Positions 45,991 through 55,562 are shown, numbered from the stretch's first letter. The stretch is DNA of 64,000 bases from Arenibacter catalasegens (GCF_002909235.1 NZ_PHQQ01000028.1:17016-81015); one strand, 5' to 3'. A program made the numbers and translations. Notes: generated from the sequence alone by a model not told the origin.

Positions 45991-46523
45991 TGGATGCAAT
46001 TGCCTTAAAGGAAAAGAAATTCAATAAGATTATCAACTTGGTATCCATAGTAATACCCCTGGTTGTTGCAGTACTGTTTGGGGTAAAATTGCCAAACGTG
46101 GAACCATTAGGTTTTTTGCCTCCCATTTATGCTTCCGTAAATGGATTGACCGCTATTTTGTTGGTTATTGCGGTTATTGCGGTTAAAAATGGGAAGTTGG
46201 AGCTACACAAAAGGTTAATGACCGGTTGTATTTTATTGTCCTTGGCATTTCTTGTTATGTATGTGGCTTATCATATGACCGCGGATTCTACCTCATTTGG
46301 AGGGGACGGCGTTGTTAAGTATATATATTTCTTTATTCTGATTACCCATATTATACTTTCTATAATAATTATCCCGCTTGTCTTGCGCACCTATGCAAAG
46401 GCATACCTTAAGAATTATGAGGCTCATAGGAAACTTGCAAAAATCACCTTTCCATTGTGGTTGTATGTTGCTGTGACGGGTGTAGTGGTCTATTTAATGA
46501 TATCTCCCTATTATGTGCACTAA
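45990..46523 (+). CDS. DUF420 (CtaM-like) membrane protein
   Basis: 177-residue protein with about five hydrophobic helices and the DUF420 features KLELHKRLMTGCILLSLAFL and EAHRKLAKITFPLWLYVAVTG. The family is associated with haem A-containing oxidases; CtaM in Staphylococcus is needed for oxidase activity. Its place right after SCO1 (1-bp overlap) supports a role in maturation of the cytochrome c oxidase. Family call is secure; exact action unknown. Confidence 0.88.
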   Translation: MDAIALKEKKFNKIINLVSIVIPLVVAVLFGVKLPNVEPLGFLPPIYASVNGLTAILLVIAVIAVKNGKLELHKRLMTGCILLSLAFLVMYVAYHMTADSTSFGGDGVVKYIYFFILITHIILSIIIIPLVLRTYAKAYLKNYEAHRKLAKITFPLWLYVAVTGVVVYLMISPYYVH

Positions 46524-46773
46524 ATCATCTTCTTTTTTCAAAAAACGCGTTAATTCTAAAATACAATTACCGGTAATAATTTTAGCATTATTATTTTTGT
46601 TATTGCCGAATTTTTCAGAAGCACAATGTGCTATGTGTAGGGCGGTTTTGGAAAGCGAAGGGAGTGAGGCAGCAGCAAAAGGAATTAACAACGGTATTGT
46701 TTATCTTATGGCCATACCCTACATTTTAGTGGCGGGTTTATTCTTCTTTATCTACAAAAAGATGAAATCCTAG
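46513..46773 (+). CDS. Small CxxC membrane protein, oxidase-operon associated
   Basis: 86-residue protein overlapping DUF420 by 11 bp. A signal-like helix (LPVIILALLFLLLPNFSEAQ) is followed by CAMCRAVLESE, with two cysteines spaced as CxxC, and then a single membrane helix near the C-terminus (YLMAIPYILVAGLFFFIYK). The CxxC faces the periplasm. Small proteins of this pattern seem common near oxidase genes in Flavobacteriia, as I recall. It could hold copper or reduce disulfides during CuA assembly; this is inference. Confidence 0.72.
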   Translation: MCTKSSSFFKKRVNSKIQLPVIILALLFLLLPNFSEAQCAMCRAVLESEGSEAAAKGINNGIVYLMAIPYILVAGLFFFIYKKMKS

Positions 46774-46955
46774 TATTGCAATAGTCAATTGAAGGTTATG
46801 GAAGGTGGGCGGTAGTAATTTTTAATAGATTTAAAGGTCTTCTTTTTTCAAAGAAATAATTTTAACATAAATTTCACACCTTACACTGTAACGATCATAC
46901 TAATAGTTAGTCATATACTCGTATTTTCGGGTAAACTCACCTAATTCAACTAAAT

Positions 46956-47657
46956 ATGATAGAAATAAAAGATCTTCATAAATCCTATAAGATGGGAAGC
47001 AATTCCCTTCACGTATTAAAAGGTATTAATTTTTCCGTTGAGGAAGGTGAGCTTGTGGCCATTATGGGATCCTCAGGTTCTGGTAAATCCACTTTACTTA
47101 ACATTTTGGGCATGTTAGACGTGCTGGATGAGGGGTCATATACACTGGATGGAGTGCCAATTAAAAACTTGAACGAAACTAAGGCTGCCCAATACAGGAA
47201 CAAGTTTTTGGGTTTCGTTTTTCAATCCTTTAATTTGATAAATTATAAAAGTGCCATGGAAAATGTTGCACTTCCTCTGTATTACCAAAAAGTAGGTAGG
47301 AAAGAAAGGCAGGATAAGGCTTTGAAATATTTAGAGCAAGTGGGTTTAAGGGAGTGGGCGGACCATTTGCCCAGTGAATTGTCCGGAGGGCAAAAACAAA
47401 GGGTGGCTATTGCTAGGGCTATGGCAGCTGAGCCCAAAGTGCTATTGGCAGATGAACCAACTGGGGCTTTGGATAGTACAACATCTTACGAGGTCATGGA
47501 CCTTATTCAAAAAATAAATGATGCGGGCAATACTATACTAATAGTTACGCATGAGCCAGACATAGCGGACATGTGCAAAAGAATTGTCCACTTAAAGGAT
47601 GGCGTTATTGTAGAGGACAAGAAAATAACTCAGGTTAGAGCTTCCCAGTATGTTTAG
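46956..47657 (+). CDS. ABC transporter ATP-binding protein (MacB/LolD type)
   Basis: 233-residue ATPase with Walker A MGSSGSGKSTLL, Q-loop VFQSFNLI, signature LSGGQKQRVAIARA, Walker B VLLADEPTGALD and the H-loop histidine in VTHEP. The group is that of MacB- and LolD-type systems, which move peptides or lipoproteins or export antibiotics. Its stop overlaps the first permease start by 8 bp. The operon of ATPase, two permeases, membrane-fusion protein and TolC forms a tripartite exporter. Confidence 0.95.
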   Translation: MIEIKDLHKSYKMGSNSLHVLKGINFSVEEGELVAIMGSSGSGKSTLLNILGMLDVLDEGSYTLDGVPIKNLNETKAAQYRNKFLGFVFQSFNLINYKSAMENVALPLYYQKVGRKERQDKALKYLEQVGLREWADHLPSELSGGQKQRVAIARAMAAEPKVLLADEPTGALDSTTSYEVMDLIQKINDAGNTILIVTHEPDIADMCKRIVHLKDGVIVEDKKITQVRASQYV

Positions 47658-48879
47658 TAGGGATAATTGGAAGGAAATTTTCGAAACCATTCAAAAGAAT
47701 AAACTCAGGACCTTTTTGTCTGGATTCACGGTGGCTTTGGGTATTCTAATTTTTGTAGTACTGTTTGGTATGGGAAATGGACTGGTAAACACCTTCAACG
47801 AGTTTTTTGGAGATGATGCCACCAATGTGCTTTATGTATTTCCAGGAAGAACCACTGTCCCTTATAAAGGCTATAAATCCAATCGGGTCATAGAGTTTGA
47901 CAATAGTGATTTGGCAGATATTAATAAAAACCTGGGCATGTTCGTTGAGTATACTACTCCTCGGATTTCCAGAGGGGGTTTGGTAAAATACAAGAACGAA
48001 TCCAATAACTATACTTCTAGGGCAGTTGGTCCGGCACATCAGTATGCCGAAAAGACGATAATGATGAAAGGGCGTTTCATAAACGAAGAAGATATAAGGA
48101 ACAAAACAAAATATGTTGTTATTGGAAGGCTGGTAGAGAACGATCTTTTTGGAAGTGATAATTCCATAGGCGAATACATAGATGTTGCAGGAAGCGCTTT
48201 CATGGTTATTGGTGTTTTTCAGGACGATGGTGGGGATAATGAAGAACGATTGATCTACATGCCTTATACTACACGACAACTAATTGAGAAAAATAACGAC
48301 AAAGTGGATCAGCTAATAGTAGCTTTTAAGCCAGAGATCGGTTACGCCGGAGCCATGGCTTTGGATAGAAGTTTAGATCGATTTTTTAGGGAGAAGAAGT
48401 TCATTAGTCCGGATGACCAGAACGGAGTGTTCATTAGGAATGTTGCGGACCAGTTAAAGCAAAATCAGCAATTTGCACGTGTCTTGCAGATTATAGTTGC
48501 CTTTGTTGCCTTTGGAACCATTATAGCAGGTATAATTGGGATCAGTAACATTATGGTGTTTGTGGTCAAGGAACGCACCAAGGAACTTGGGATTAGAAAG
48601 GCCTTGGGGGCGACTCCAAAGTCGGTCATAAGTTCTATTTTATTGGAATCCGTTTTTATTACCACCATTTCAGGTTTTTTAGGAATGCTTCTCGGAGTTT
48701 TTATTTTGAATTCATTGGGCGAAAAATTGAAGGACTACTTCATAACCAATCCCTATATAGATATTACAATGGCTATTGGTGCAACTATGGTTTTAATACT
48801 GTTTGGGGCCATTGCAGGATATATTCCGGCCAGAAGGGCAGCGGATATAAAACCAATTGAAGCCTTAAGAGACGAATAA
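47650..48879 (+). CDS. MacB-type ABC transporter permease 1
   Basis: 409-residue FtsX-like permease with one N-terminal helix (about 22-45), a large periplasmic domain (MacB_PCD, about 50-280) and three C-terminal helices (FGTIIAGIIGISNIMVFVV and later). The C-terminal motif KERTKELGIRKALGATP is diagnostic. The end DIKPIEALRDE is also typical. The partner permease begins 1 bp later. As the two permeases differ in sequence, the channel is probably a heterodimer. Confidence 0.92.
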   Translation: MFSRDNWKEIFETIQKNKLRTFLSGFTVALGILIFVVLFGMGNGLVNTFNEFFGDDATNVLYVFPGRTTVPYKGYKSNRVIEFDNSDLADINKNLGMFVEYTTPRISRGGLVKYKNESNNYTSRAVGPAHQYAEKTIMMKGRFINEEDIRNKTKYVVIGRLVENDLFGSDNSIGEYIDVAGSAFMVIGVFQDDGGDNEERLIYMPYTTRQLIEKNNDKVDQLIVAFKPEIGYAGAMALDRSLDRFFREKKFISPDDQNGVFIRNVADQLKQNQQFARVLQIIVAFVAFGTIIAGIIGISNIMVFVVKERTKELGIRKALGATPKSVISSILLESVFITTISGFLGMLLGVFILNSLGEKLKDYFITNPYIDITMAIGATMVLILFGAIAGYIPARRAADIKPIEALRDE

Positions 48880-48880
48880 C

Positions 48881-50143
48881 ATGGGATTTTTATTTGACAG
48901 TAATACATGGCAAGAGATTTTTGGTTCTATTGGTAAAAATAGGACCAGGACCATTATAACAGTGATAGGTGTGTTGTGGGGGATATTTATCTATATCGTT
49001 TTGTCCGGTGCCGCCAAAGGATTGGACAATGGGTTTGAAAAACAATTTCAAAATGTGGCTATGAACAGTATGTTCACTTGGGCGCAAAGTACCAGTATGC
49101 CTTATAAAGGATTTAAAACAGGTAGACAGCTGCAGCTTAAATTAAATGATGGAACGGTATTAAAAAATAGGATTCCCGAGATTCAATATATTGCTCCAAG
49201 AAACGTGAAAGGAGTTTTTGGCGGTGACCCGGCCCAAATCATCAGGGTAGGAAAATCTGGGAGTTATGCGGTCTATGGCGATTATCCTATTTCTACAAAG
49301 ATTGCCACTAAGAAAATATTTGATGGAGGAAGATTTATTAATGATGAGGATATTGATGAGGCTAGAAAGGTTTGTGTTATAGGAGAACGTACCCAAAGCG
49401 AGTTGTTTGAGAATGAAGAGAATCCCATTGGGGACTATATCCGAATAGATAATGTGTTTTTCCAAGTGGTAGGGGTACACAAGTTTACGCCAGGAGGTGG
49501 ATTTGAGAGTGATTCCGATATTTATATACCCTTTACCACCTTTAGAAAATTATATAATACCGGAGAGAATGTGGGTTGGTTTGCCATCGCAGCCTATGAT
49601 GATGCAGATGTTATCAAGGTGGAAGAAAATGTAAAAGCGGTTTTAAAGAGTATTCATAATGTGAATCCAAAGGACGAACGGGCCATTGGATCTTTTAACC
49701 TTGGGGAAATCTTTAGTAGAATTGTTGGCTTTGCTAAAGGTTTGACCTTCATGTCTTTGGTGGTGGGCATAGCTACTATTTTGGCCGGAGTTATAGGCAT
49801 CGGAAATATATTATTGATATCTGTCAAGGAAAGGACCAAGGAATTGGGTGTAAGGCGTGCTCTTGGGGCAACTCCAAAGGAGGTTAGATCCCTAATTATC
49901 CTAGAATCTGTGTTTTTAACGATGATAGCGGGTATAATGGGAATTATTTTGGGGGCAGGGGTGCTAAGTTTGATCAATAAGTGGACCCAGGGCATGGATT
50001 TCCCTTATGCGAATCCTACCGTACCTATACCCTATGTTTTGGGAGCCTTGGCTATTATGGTAGTCCTAGGTACTTTGATAGGGTTGATACCTGCCCAACG
50101 TGCGGTAAGCATAAAACCAATAGATGCATTAAGAGAAGAATAA
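48881..50143 (+). CDS. MacB-type ABC transporter permease 2
   Basis: 420-residue paralogue of the preceding gene with the same layout: N-terminal helix (about 22-45), periplasmic domain, three C-terminal helices. The signature VKERTKELGVRRALGATP and the C-terminal VSIKPIDALREE match. Gene order and the 1-bp gap indicate translational coupling. A different periplasmic domain (GDPAQIIRVGKSGSYAVYG-like region) suggests asymmetric contact with the fusion protein. Confidence 0.92.
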   Translation: MGFLFDSNTWQEIFGSIGKNRTRTIITVIGVLWGIFIYIVLSGAAKGLDNGFEKQFQNVAMNSMFTWAQSTSMPYKGFKTGRQLQLKLNDGTVLKNRIPEIQYIAPRNVKGVFGGDPAQIIRVGKSGSYAVYGDYPISTKIATKKIFDGGRFINDEDIDEARKVCVIGERTQSELFENEENPIGDYIRIDNVFFQVVGVHKFTPGGGFESDSDIYIPFTTFRKLYNTGENVGWFAIAAYDDADVIKVEENVKAVLKSIHNVNPKDERAIGSFNLGEIFSRIVGFAKGLTFMSLVVGIATILAGVIGIGNILLISVKERTKELGVRRALGATPKEVRSLIILESVFLTMIAGIMGIILGAGVLSLINKWTQGMDFPYANPTVPIPYVLGALAIMVVLGTLIGLIPAQRAVSIKPIDALREE

Positions 50144-50173
50144 ACAAACCAATACAAATAAATATATAGTAAA

Positions 50174-51322
50174 ATGAACAAGATTGTAAAATATGTGCTA
50201 ATTGGAGTTTTGGTGCTAGGAGCTCTTTGGGCAGCAGCCTTTTTTGTGAAGTCCAACAGCAAATCAGCAATTACATACGAGATAAAAAATCCTTTCATAG
50301 CCAATATCCAAAAGAAAACGGTGGCGACCGGTAAGGTAGTTCCCGAGGATGAAGTGGAGATAAAGCCACAGATTTCTGGTATTATCGATGAAATATTTCT
50401 AAAAGAAGGTGTCAAGGTTAATGCGGGCGATCTTATCGCAAAAATAAAGGTGGTTCCTAATGAGCAATCATTGAACCAGGCACGAGGGCGAGTGAGAAAT
50501 GCTGAAATATCCTTGAACAATACAAAGATCGAATATGATCGGAATAAGGCCATCTTTGATAAGGGAGTCATATCATCCCAAGATTTTAACACCCAACAGT
50601 TGCGCTATGATCAGGCAAAATCAGAACTGCAGAATGCCCAATCGGATTACCAGATTATACGCGATGGATCGGCCGGTGGGAGTGCTACGGCAAACACCAA
50701 TATTCGAGCAACTGTTTCAGGAACTATTTTAGAAATTCCGGTGAAGGAGGGAGATCAAGTAATTCAGAGTAACAACTTTAACGATGGTACTACCATTGCT
50801 ACGATTGCAGACTTGAGCATCATGATTTTTGAAGGGAAGGTAGATGAGGGTGAGGTCGGTAAATTGGAATTGGGCATGCCTTTGGAAATTAGCTTGGGCG
50901 CCATCAATGATAAGAAATTTGCTGCCAAACTTAGATTTATTGCCCCAAAAGGAGTAGAGGAATCTGGAGCGGTACAGTTCAAGATAGAGGGTGATGTAAC
51001 TGTAGAGGATGATTTTTTAATACGTGCAGGATACAGCGCTAATGCCTCTTTGGTGTTGGAAAAGAAGGATAGTGTAATGGTAATTCCCGAAGCCCTTTTA
51101 CAATTTGACAAAATAACGGATAAGCCATATGTTGAGGTTGCAGTTGGAGCGGTGGAAGAGCAAAAGTTTGAAAGAAAAGATGTCGAGGTTGGAATTTCGG
51201 ATGGCGTGAATGTGGAAATTGTTTCAGGAATAACCAAAGATGATAAGGTGAAGGTGTGGAACAAAACAGAACCTATAAAAAAGGGTACGGACGACGAGGA
51301 TGAAACAGCGGAGGCAAAATAA
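50174..51322 (+). CDS. Periplasmic membrane-fusion protein (HlyD/MacA family)
   Basis: 382-residue adaptor with one N-terminal helix (about residues 7-24), a lipoyl-like/hairpin region (ISGIIDEIFLKEGVKVNAGD, then a long coiled coil about 85-165 and NIRATVSGTILEIPVKEGDQ), and a beta-barrel domain. It connects the inner-membrane permeases to TolC. It starts 30 bp after permease 2. The C-terminus is acidic. The family call is secure; substrate cannot be read from sequence. Confidence 0.93.
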   Translation: MNKIVKYVLIGVLVLGALWAAAFFVKSNSKSAITYEIKNPFIANIQKKTVATGKVVPEDEVEIKPQISGIIDEIFLKEGVKVNAGDLIAKIKVVPNEQSLNQARGRVRNAEISLNNTKIEYDRNKAIFDKGVISSQDFNTQQLRYDQAKSELQNAQSDYQIIRDGSAGGSATANTNIRATVSGTILEIPVKEGDQVIQSNNFNDGTTIATIADLSIMIFEGKVDEGEVGKLELGMPLEISLGAINDKKFAAKLRFIAPKGVEESGAVQFKIEGDVTVEDDFLIRAGYSANASLVLEKKDSVMVIPEALLQFDKITDKPYVEVAVGAVEEQKFERKDVEVGISDGVNVEIVSGITKDDKVKVWNKTEPIKKGTDDEDETAEAK

Positions 51323-51353
51323 AGCGGAAAATCAATCCAAAATAAATCAAAAC

Positions 51354-52694
51354 ATGAAAATTAAGAGTATTGTAGGTTTGTTTATTTTCTGCTGTGGACT
51401 AATGACTGCACAAGAGAAAAAATGGACTTTAGAAGAATGTGTGTTCTACGCCGTTGAAAACAACTTGACGATAGAGCAATATGAACTTGATCTTGAAAAC
51501 TCCAAAATTGACAAATCGGATGCGATCGGGGACATGTTACCCAATTTTAATGCTAATGCAAGTCTTACAGGTAATTCAGGACTGGTTTTGGACCAATCTA
51601 GGAACGAGCAGGTAACAGGAACGGTAACAACAGCATCCGGAGGCTTTAGTTCCTCGGTCAATATTTTTGATGGACTCAGAAGTATTCATAGGTTGAACAG
51701 GGCCAAACTGAACGCCTTGGCCAGTCAATATAGATTGGATAATTTGAAGGACGATATAATGCTTGCGGTCGCCAATTCCTACCTGCAGGTTTTGTCCAAT
51801 AAGGAGTCTCTTAAAGTTTTTAGGGCACAATATGCAGTAACGGAGCAGGATTTGGAAAGAATCAAAGAATTGGTAAATGCCGGAGTTGTTCCCCAGGGAG
51901 ATTTATTGGAAATTGAGGCAACAGCGGCCGGACTGGAACAACAAATTGTTAACGGGGAGAATCAAGTGTTGATTTCGAGAATAAACCTTGCGCAACTGTT
52001 GCAAATCACAGACTACGAAAATTTTGACATCGCAGATGAGGAATTTGATATTCCTCCCTCCAATATTTTGGAGAATTCCCCAAAGGTTATCTTCGATAAG
52101 GCTCTAACTTTTAGGAGCGACATTAAGTTTTCATTATCCAATGTAGATTTGGCATTAAAGGATTTGGATATCGCCAAAGGGGCCGTGTATCCAACGTTGG
52201 GAGCTTTCTTTAATTATGGTACTCGATATTCAAGTGAATTTAGAGATCCATCTACTTTTAACAGAATCGCTTTTGCCGACCAGTTATATTTAACAGATGG
52301 AATCTCTTATGGACTTCAACTAAATATTCCGGTTTTTAATGGGTTTAGTGTTAAGAACAATATTCAGCGTGCTAAAATCGGGGTAGAAAAGTCGCGGTTA
52401 CAGCTAAAACAGGATAAATTGGATTTGGAAACCAATGTAAATCAGGCGTATGTAGATGTTACGAGTTTTTCCAAAGCTTACGAGGCGGCCCAGAAAACCT
52501 TGGACGCTAGGAGATTGGCCTATAATTATTCAAAAGAAAAGTTTAATGTAGGCTTAATGAACGCCTTCGATTTTAGTCAATCACAATCTAGGGTAGATAA
52601 TGCAGAGGCAGAATTGATAAGAACAAAATACGATTACATATTTAGGTTAAAGGTTTTGGAGTTCTATTTTGGGTTACCTATAACATTGGATTAG
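51354..52694 (+). CDS. TolC-family outer-membrane efflux protein
   Basis: 446-residue outer-membrane factor. The ATG at 51354 gives a signal peptide (MKIKSIVGLFIFCCGLMTAQ); an ATG upstream at 51300 overlaps the fusion-protein gene and adds only charged residues. The two OEP repeats are visible: WTLEECVFYAVENNLTIEQYEL in parts and LDLETNVNQAYVDVTS with a final FNVGLMNAFDFSQSQSR helix. It is the exit duct of the exporter encoded upstream and the last gene of the operon. Confidence 0.93.
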   Translation: MKIKSIVGLFIFCCGLMTAQEKKWTLEECVFYAVENNLTIEQYELDLENSKIDKSDAIGDMLPNFNANASLTGNSGLVLDQSRNEQVTGTVTTASGGFSSSVNIFDGLRSIHRLNRAKLNALASQYRLDNLKDDIMLAVANSYLQVLSNKESLKVFRAQYAVTEQDLERIKELVNAGVVPQGDLLEIEATAAGLEQQIVNGENQVLISRINLAQLLQITDYENFDIADEEFDIPPSNILENSPKVIFDKALTFRSDIKFSLSNVDLALKDLDIAKGAVYPTLGAFFNYGTRYSSEFRDPSTFNRIAFADQLYLTDGISYGLQLNIPVFNGFSVKNNIQRAKIGVEKSRLQLKQDKLDLETNVNQAYVDVTSFSKAYEAAQKTLDARRLAYNYSKEKFNVGLMNAFDFSQSQSRVDNAEAELIRTKYDYIFRLKVLEFYFGLPITLD

Positions 52695-52713
52695 GTTATA
52701 TTTGTAGCCAATT

Positions 52714-53385
52714 ATGGGCATGATAATAAATTTAGAGACAGCGACCACAAATTGTTCGGTGAGTATTGCAAGGAATGGGGAAGTAATGGTATTAAAAGAG
52801 GATAACAGCCCCAATTATTCACATTCGGAACAATTGCACATTTTTATACAGGAAGCTTTGAAAGAGGCTTCCTTATCTTTTAAGGATATTTCCGCGATTG
52901 CCGTTAGTAAGGGACCAGGTTCCTATACTGGTTTGCGTATTGGGGTATCTGCGGCCAAGGGACTTTGTTTTTCATTAGACCTGCCTTTAATCTCGGTACC
53001 CACCTTGGAAAGTCTGGCCCAGCAAGGACGTGACAAAAAGTTTGATTTTATCATTCCCTTGTTAGACGCCAGGAGAATGGAGGTATATTCTACAGTTTTC
53101 GATGCCGTCGGAAATAATATAAGGGAGACAAGAGCTGAAATAATTCAGGAAGAGAGCTTTTTGGAGTATGCACAGAAGGGAAAAGTATTATTGATCGGTG
53201 ACGGTGCCGAAAAATGTAAGGCGTTGTTGGAGCATCCTAATTTTAGTTACGAATCCGCATTGCCTACTGCCATGGAATTGGGAATGATTTCCTATAAAAA
53301 ATTCAAAGCAAGCGAATTTGAAAATGTCGCTTACTTTGAACCGTATTATTTAAAGGATTTTATGTTGCAAAGTAAAAAGGCCTAG
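52714..53385 (+). CDS. tsaB: tRNA threonylcarbamoyladenosine biosynthesis protein TsaB
   Basis: 223-residue ASKHA-fold protein that partners TsaD in making t6A at position 37 of ANN-decoding tRNAs. It shows INLETATTNCSVSIA, the HSEQLHIFIQEAL helix and VSKGPGSYTGLRIGVSAAKGL, all diagnostic. An ATG at 52720 is an alternative start. It is convergent with the mscS-like gene and their stops overlap by 4 bp. Confidence 0.95.
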   Translation: MGMIINLETATTNCSVSIARNGEVMVLKEDNSPNYSHSEQLHIFIQEALKEASLSFKDISAIAVSKGPGSYTGLRIGVSAAKGLCFSLDLPLISVPTLESLAQQGRDKKFDFIIPLLDARRMEVYSTVFDAVGNNIRETRAEIIQEESFLEYAQKGKVLLIGDGAEKCKALLEHPNFSYESALPTAMELGMISYKKFKASEFENVAYFEPYYLKDFMLQSKKA

Positions 53386-54206
53386 GACTTGGCGTTGTGC
53401 ATAACCCTTTGTGGAAATGGAATTTCTATTCCAGCAGCGTCAAACTTATTTTTTAATTCTTCCATAACATGAAAGTGGGCCGCCCAGAAAACTTCGTTAT
53501 TGGCCCAAAAACGTAAAGAAAGGTTCACCGAGCTATCTCCTAATTCAGCTACATAAACTTCAGGAGCTGGATCCTTAAGAATATTTTCATTTTCCGAACA
53601 GATCTGCAATAAAATTTCTTTTGCCTGTTTAATATTGGAACCATATCCAATGCCTACGGCTATTTTATCCCTTCTGGTATTTTGGGAATTATAGTTAATG
53701 ATATTGTTGTTGGACAGTTGCCCATTGGGCACTATGGCCATCTGATTTCCAAACGTGGTAATCTTTGTGGTGAATATGGAAATTTCCTTAACTGTGCCGT
53801 CCACTCCTTGGGCTGAGATGAAATCGCCCACCTTAAAGGGTTTAAACAGTAATATAAGGACTCCTCCAGCAAAATTTGCAAGTGAACCTTGTAGGGCTAA
53901 ACCTATTGCGAGACCGGCAGCACCAATAATCGCTACTAAGGAGGTCGACTGTACGCCCAATTGGGTAATCACAATAACGAATAGCATTATTTTGAGTCCA
54001 ATACTTATAAAACTTTGTAGAAAGGTTTCTAATGAAGGGTCATAGTCGGCCTTGTTAAAAAATTTACTTACCAATCGGTTTATAAACTTTATAACCCATA
54101 GTCCCAGAAAGAAGATAATAATGGCCATGACCAGATTGGGAAGTGCCTCCCACATAAATTCGATAGCATGGTCCCAATGTTCTTGATAATCCTTAAGTAT
54201 ATTCAT
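53382..54206 (-). CDS. Small-conductance mechanosensitive channel (MscS family)
   Basis: 274-residue MscS-type channel that opens under membrane tension to release osmolytes. Three N-terminal helices (about residues 20-45, 63-85, 90-110) end in the pore helix GAAGLAIGLALQGSLANFAGGVLILLF, cited here in parts (GLAIGLALQGSLANFAGG), followed by the beta domain FKVGDFISAQGVDGTVKEI. The length is that of the minimal MscS channel. It stands alone on the minus strand. Confidence 0.93.
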   Translation of the reverse strand: MNILKDYQEHWDHAIEFMWEALPNLVMAIIIFFLGLWVIKFINRLVSKFFNKADYDPSLETFLQSFISIGLKIMLFVIVITQLGVQSTSLVAIIGAAGLAIGLALQGSLANFAGGVLILLFKPFKVGDFISAQGVDGTVKEISIFTTKITTFGNQMAIVPNGQLSNNNIINYNSQNTRRDKIAVGIGYGSNIKQAKEILLQICSENENILKDPAPEVYVAELGDSSVNLSLRFWANNEVFWAAHFHVMEELKNKFDAAGIEIPFPQRVMHNAKS

Positions 54207-54339
54207 GTGATTTTAAATTTTTTCAAAACAATAAAAATTCCCCTTCTCCGTCAAATTCTAAACACTAAAAAATTGTTAATCCTTAACGGTAATACCAATT
54301 GTTATATGCCATGGTTGAGCCTTTAGCGATGATCGTTAC

Positions 54340-54367
54340 AAAAAAAAAGCGCCTTTTAACGGCGCTT
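54340..54367 (-). terminator. Terminator after the dodecin gene
   Basis: On the minus strand the stem AAGCGCC/GGCGCTT with a 7-nt loop is followed by nine T residues, 23 bp after the dodecin stop. Confidence 0.9.
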
Positions 54368-54389
54368 GTTGATTGAAATTCAAATAAAA

Positions 54390-54590
54390 TTAATTCACCT
54401 CAAAAGTGATTTTAACGTTAACACGATAATCGTCCAGTTTTCCATCCTTAACTGTTGCACTTTGTTCTTTGATGTAAACAGAACGTATATTTTTTACTGA
54501 TTTAGAAGCTTGCTCTACAGCTTTTTTAGCGGCATCCTCCCATCCTTTGTTGGAGTTAGCCAGTACTTCAATAACTTTTAAGATCGACAT
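54390..54590 (-). CDS. Dodecin
   Basis: 66-residue flavin-binding protein, the normal dodecin length. The full sequence matches the family, with KVIEVLANSNKGWEDAAKKA and VYIKEQSATVKDGKLDDYRV. It forms a dodecamer that stores or buffers riboflavin/FMN or FAD. It has its own terminator. The Nfu-type gene is upstream on the same strand, 69 bp away. Confidence 0.93.
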   Translation of the reverse strand: MSILKVIEVLANSNKGWEDAAKKAVEQASKSVKNIRSVYIKEQSATVKDGKLDDYRVNVKITFEVN

Positions 54591-54659
54591 AATATATGAT
54601 TTTAGATTCTCTTAAAGTTAATAAATAAAACATAGAGTAAAGCCTAAAAGGCGTCAAAA

Positions 54660-55562
54660 TCAGCCGTTTAAGGCTACAACTTCCTGAACCTTGTCGCCCA
54701 TCATATTTTTTAGCATGGTTTCAATACCATTCTTTAGGGTAAAGGTAGACGAGGGGCATCCGCTGCAGGCACCTTGCAAAATAACGTTAACGGTTTTTGT
54801 TTTCTCATCATACGATTTAAAGAGAATATTACCACCATCGCTGGCAACTGCGGGTTTTACATATTCCTCCAATATATCTATGATTTCCTTGGAAGTGTTA
54901 TCCAAATTTGAATCCTCTAATTTAGCTTGGGGAGTTGCAGTTCTTTGTTGTTGAAGGCTTGTGGCCGAAACCACCTCAAGGCCTTTCGCAATAAAATCCC
55001 TTATTTTCTCTCTCAATTCCGAGGTAATATCATCCCATTCCGCAACCTCATATTTACTTATAGAAACATAATTTTCGTCAAAAAATACCTCTTTTACGAA
55101 GGGAAGCATAAATAGTTGTTTGGCCAACAGTGATTCTTTGGCGTCGTCTATGTTCTTGAATTCAAAAGTAGTTGGTACAATTTTTTTGTTGGTAACAAAT
55201 TTCATTACAGCGGGATTCGGGGTTACCTCTGCATAAACCGTTACCGCCACCTTTTTCTGATCTTCATCATCATTTACAACAGGTTCACCCTCATTAAGGT
55301 ATTCTACCAGCTGTTGGGCTACGCTATCTTTTACGTCGTCCCATTCAACAATATCAAATTTTTCAAGACCAATGAAGTTGCCTGAAATGTAAACCGTTTT
55401 AATAAATGGCAGATAAAATAACTGCTGGGCCAAAGGTGAGTTTTTAGCCTCGTCTATATTTTTGAATTCGTAATTATTATTTTTTGTAATGAAATGATTA
55501 GTTTCAAATTTTAGTATCGCCGGATTCTTCGTGGGTACTACAGTAACTATAAACTCTTTCAT
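54660..55562 (-). CDS. Nfu-type iron-sulfur carrier with two Nfu N-terminal domains
   Basis: 300-residue Fe-S carrier. Two related N-terminal (Scaffold/Nfu_N) domains lie in tandem, about residues 1-95 and 108-195, each with the pattern NPA(I/V)(L/M)KF, a phenylalanine-rich KNIDEAK stretch and VEWDD. A linker follows, then a C-terminal NifU domain (about 220-300) with Cys266 and Cys269 in GACSGCPSS, where the [4Fe-4S] cluster binds. The usual Nfu has one N domain. It probably passes Fe-S clusters to targets such as the Act and QueG proteins; that link is inference. Confidence 0.9.
   Translation of the reverse strand: MKEFIVTVVPTKNPAILKFETNHFITKNNNYEFKNIDEAKNSPLAQQLFYLPFIKTVYISGNFIGLEKFDIVEWDDVKDSVAQQLVEYLNEGEPVVNDDEDQKKVAVTVYAEVTPNPAVMKFVTNKKIVPTTFEFKNIDDAKESLLAKQLFMLPFVKEVFFDENYVSISKYEVAEWDDITSELREKIRDFIAKGLEVVSATSLQQQRTATPQAKLEDSNLDNTSKEIIDILEEYVKPAVASDGGNILFKSYDEKTKTVNVILQGACSGCPSSTFTLKNGIETMLKNMMGDKVQEVVALNG

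Noticed and set aside
47746..48279. 177-residue antisense ORF in ABC permease 1
   Set aside because: Inside a strong MacB-type permease gene and without any domain.
50032..50592. 186-residue antisense ORF over the ABC permease and fusion protein
   Set aside because: Overlaps two real genes on the opposite strand; composition is that of a shadow frame.
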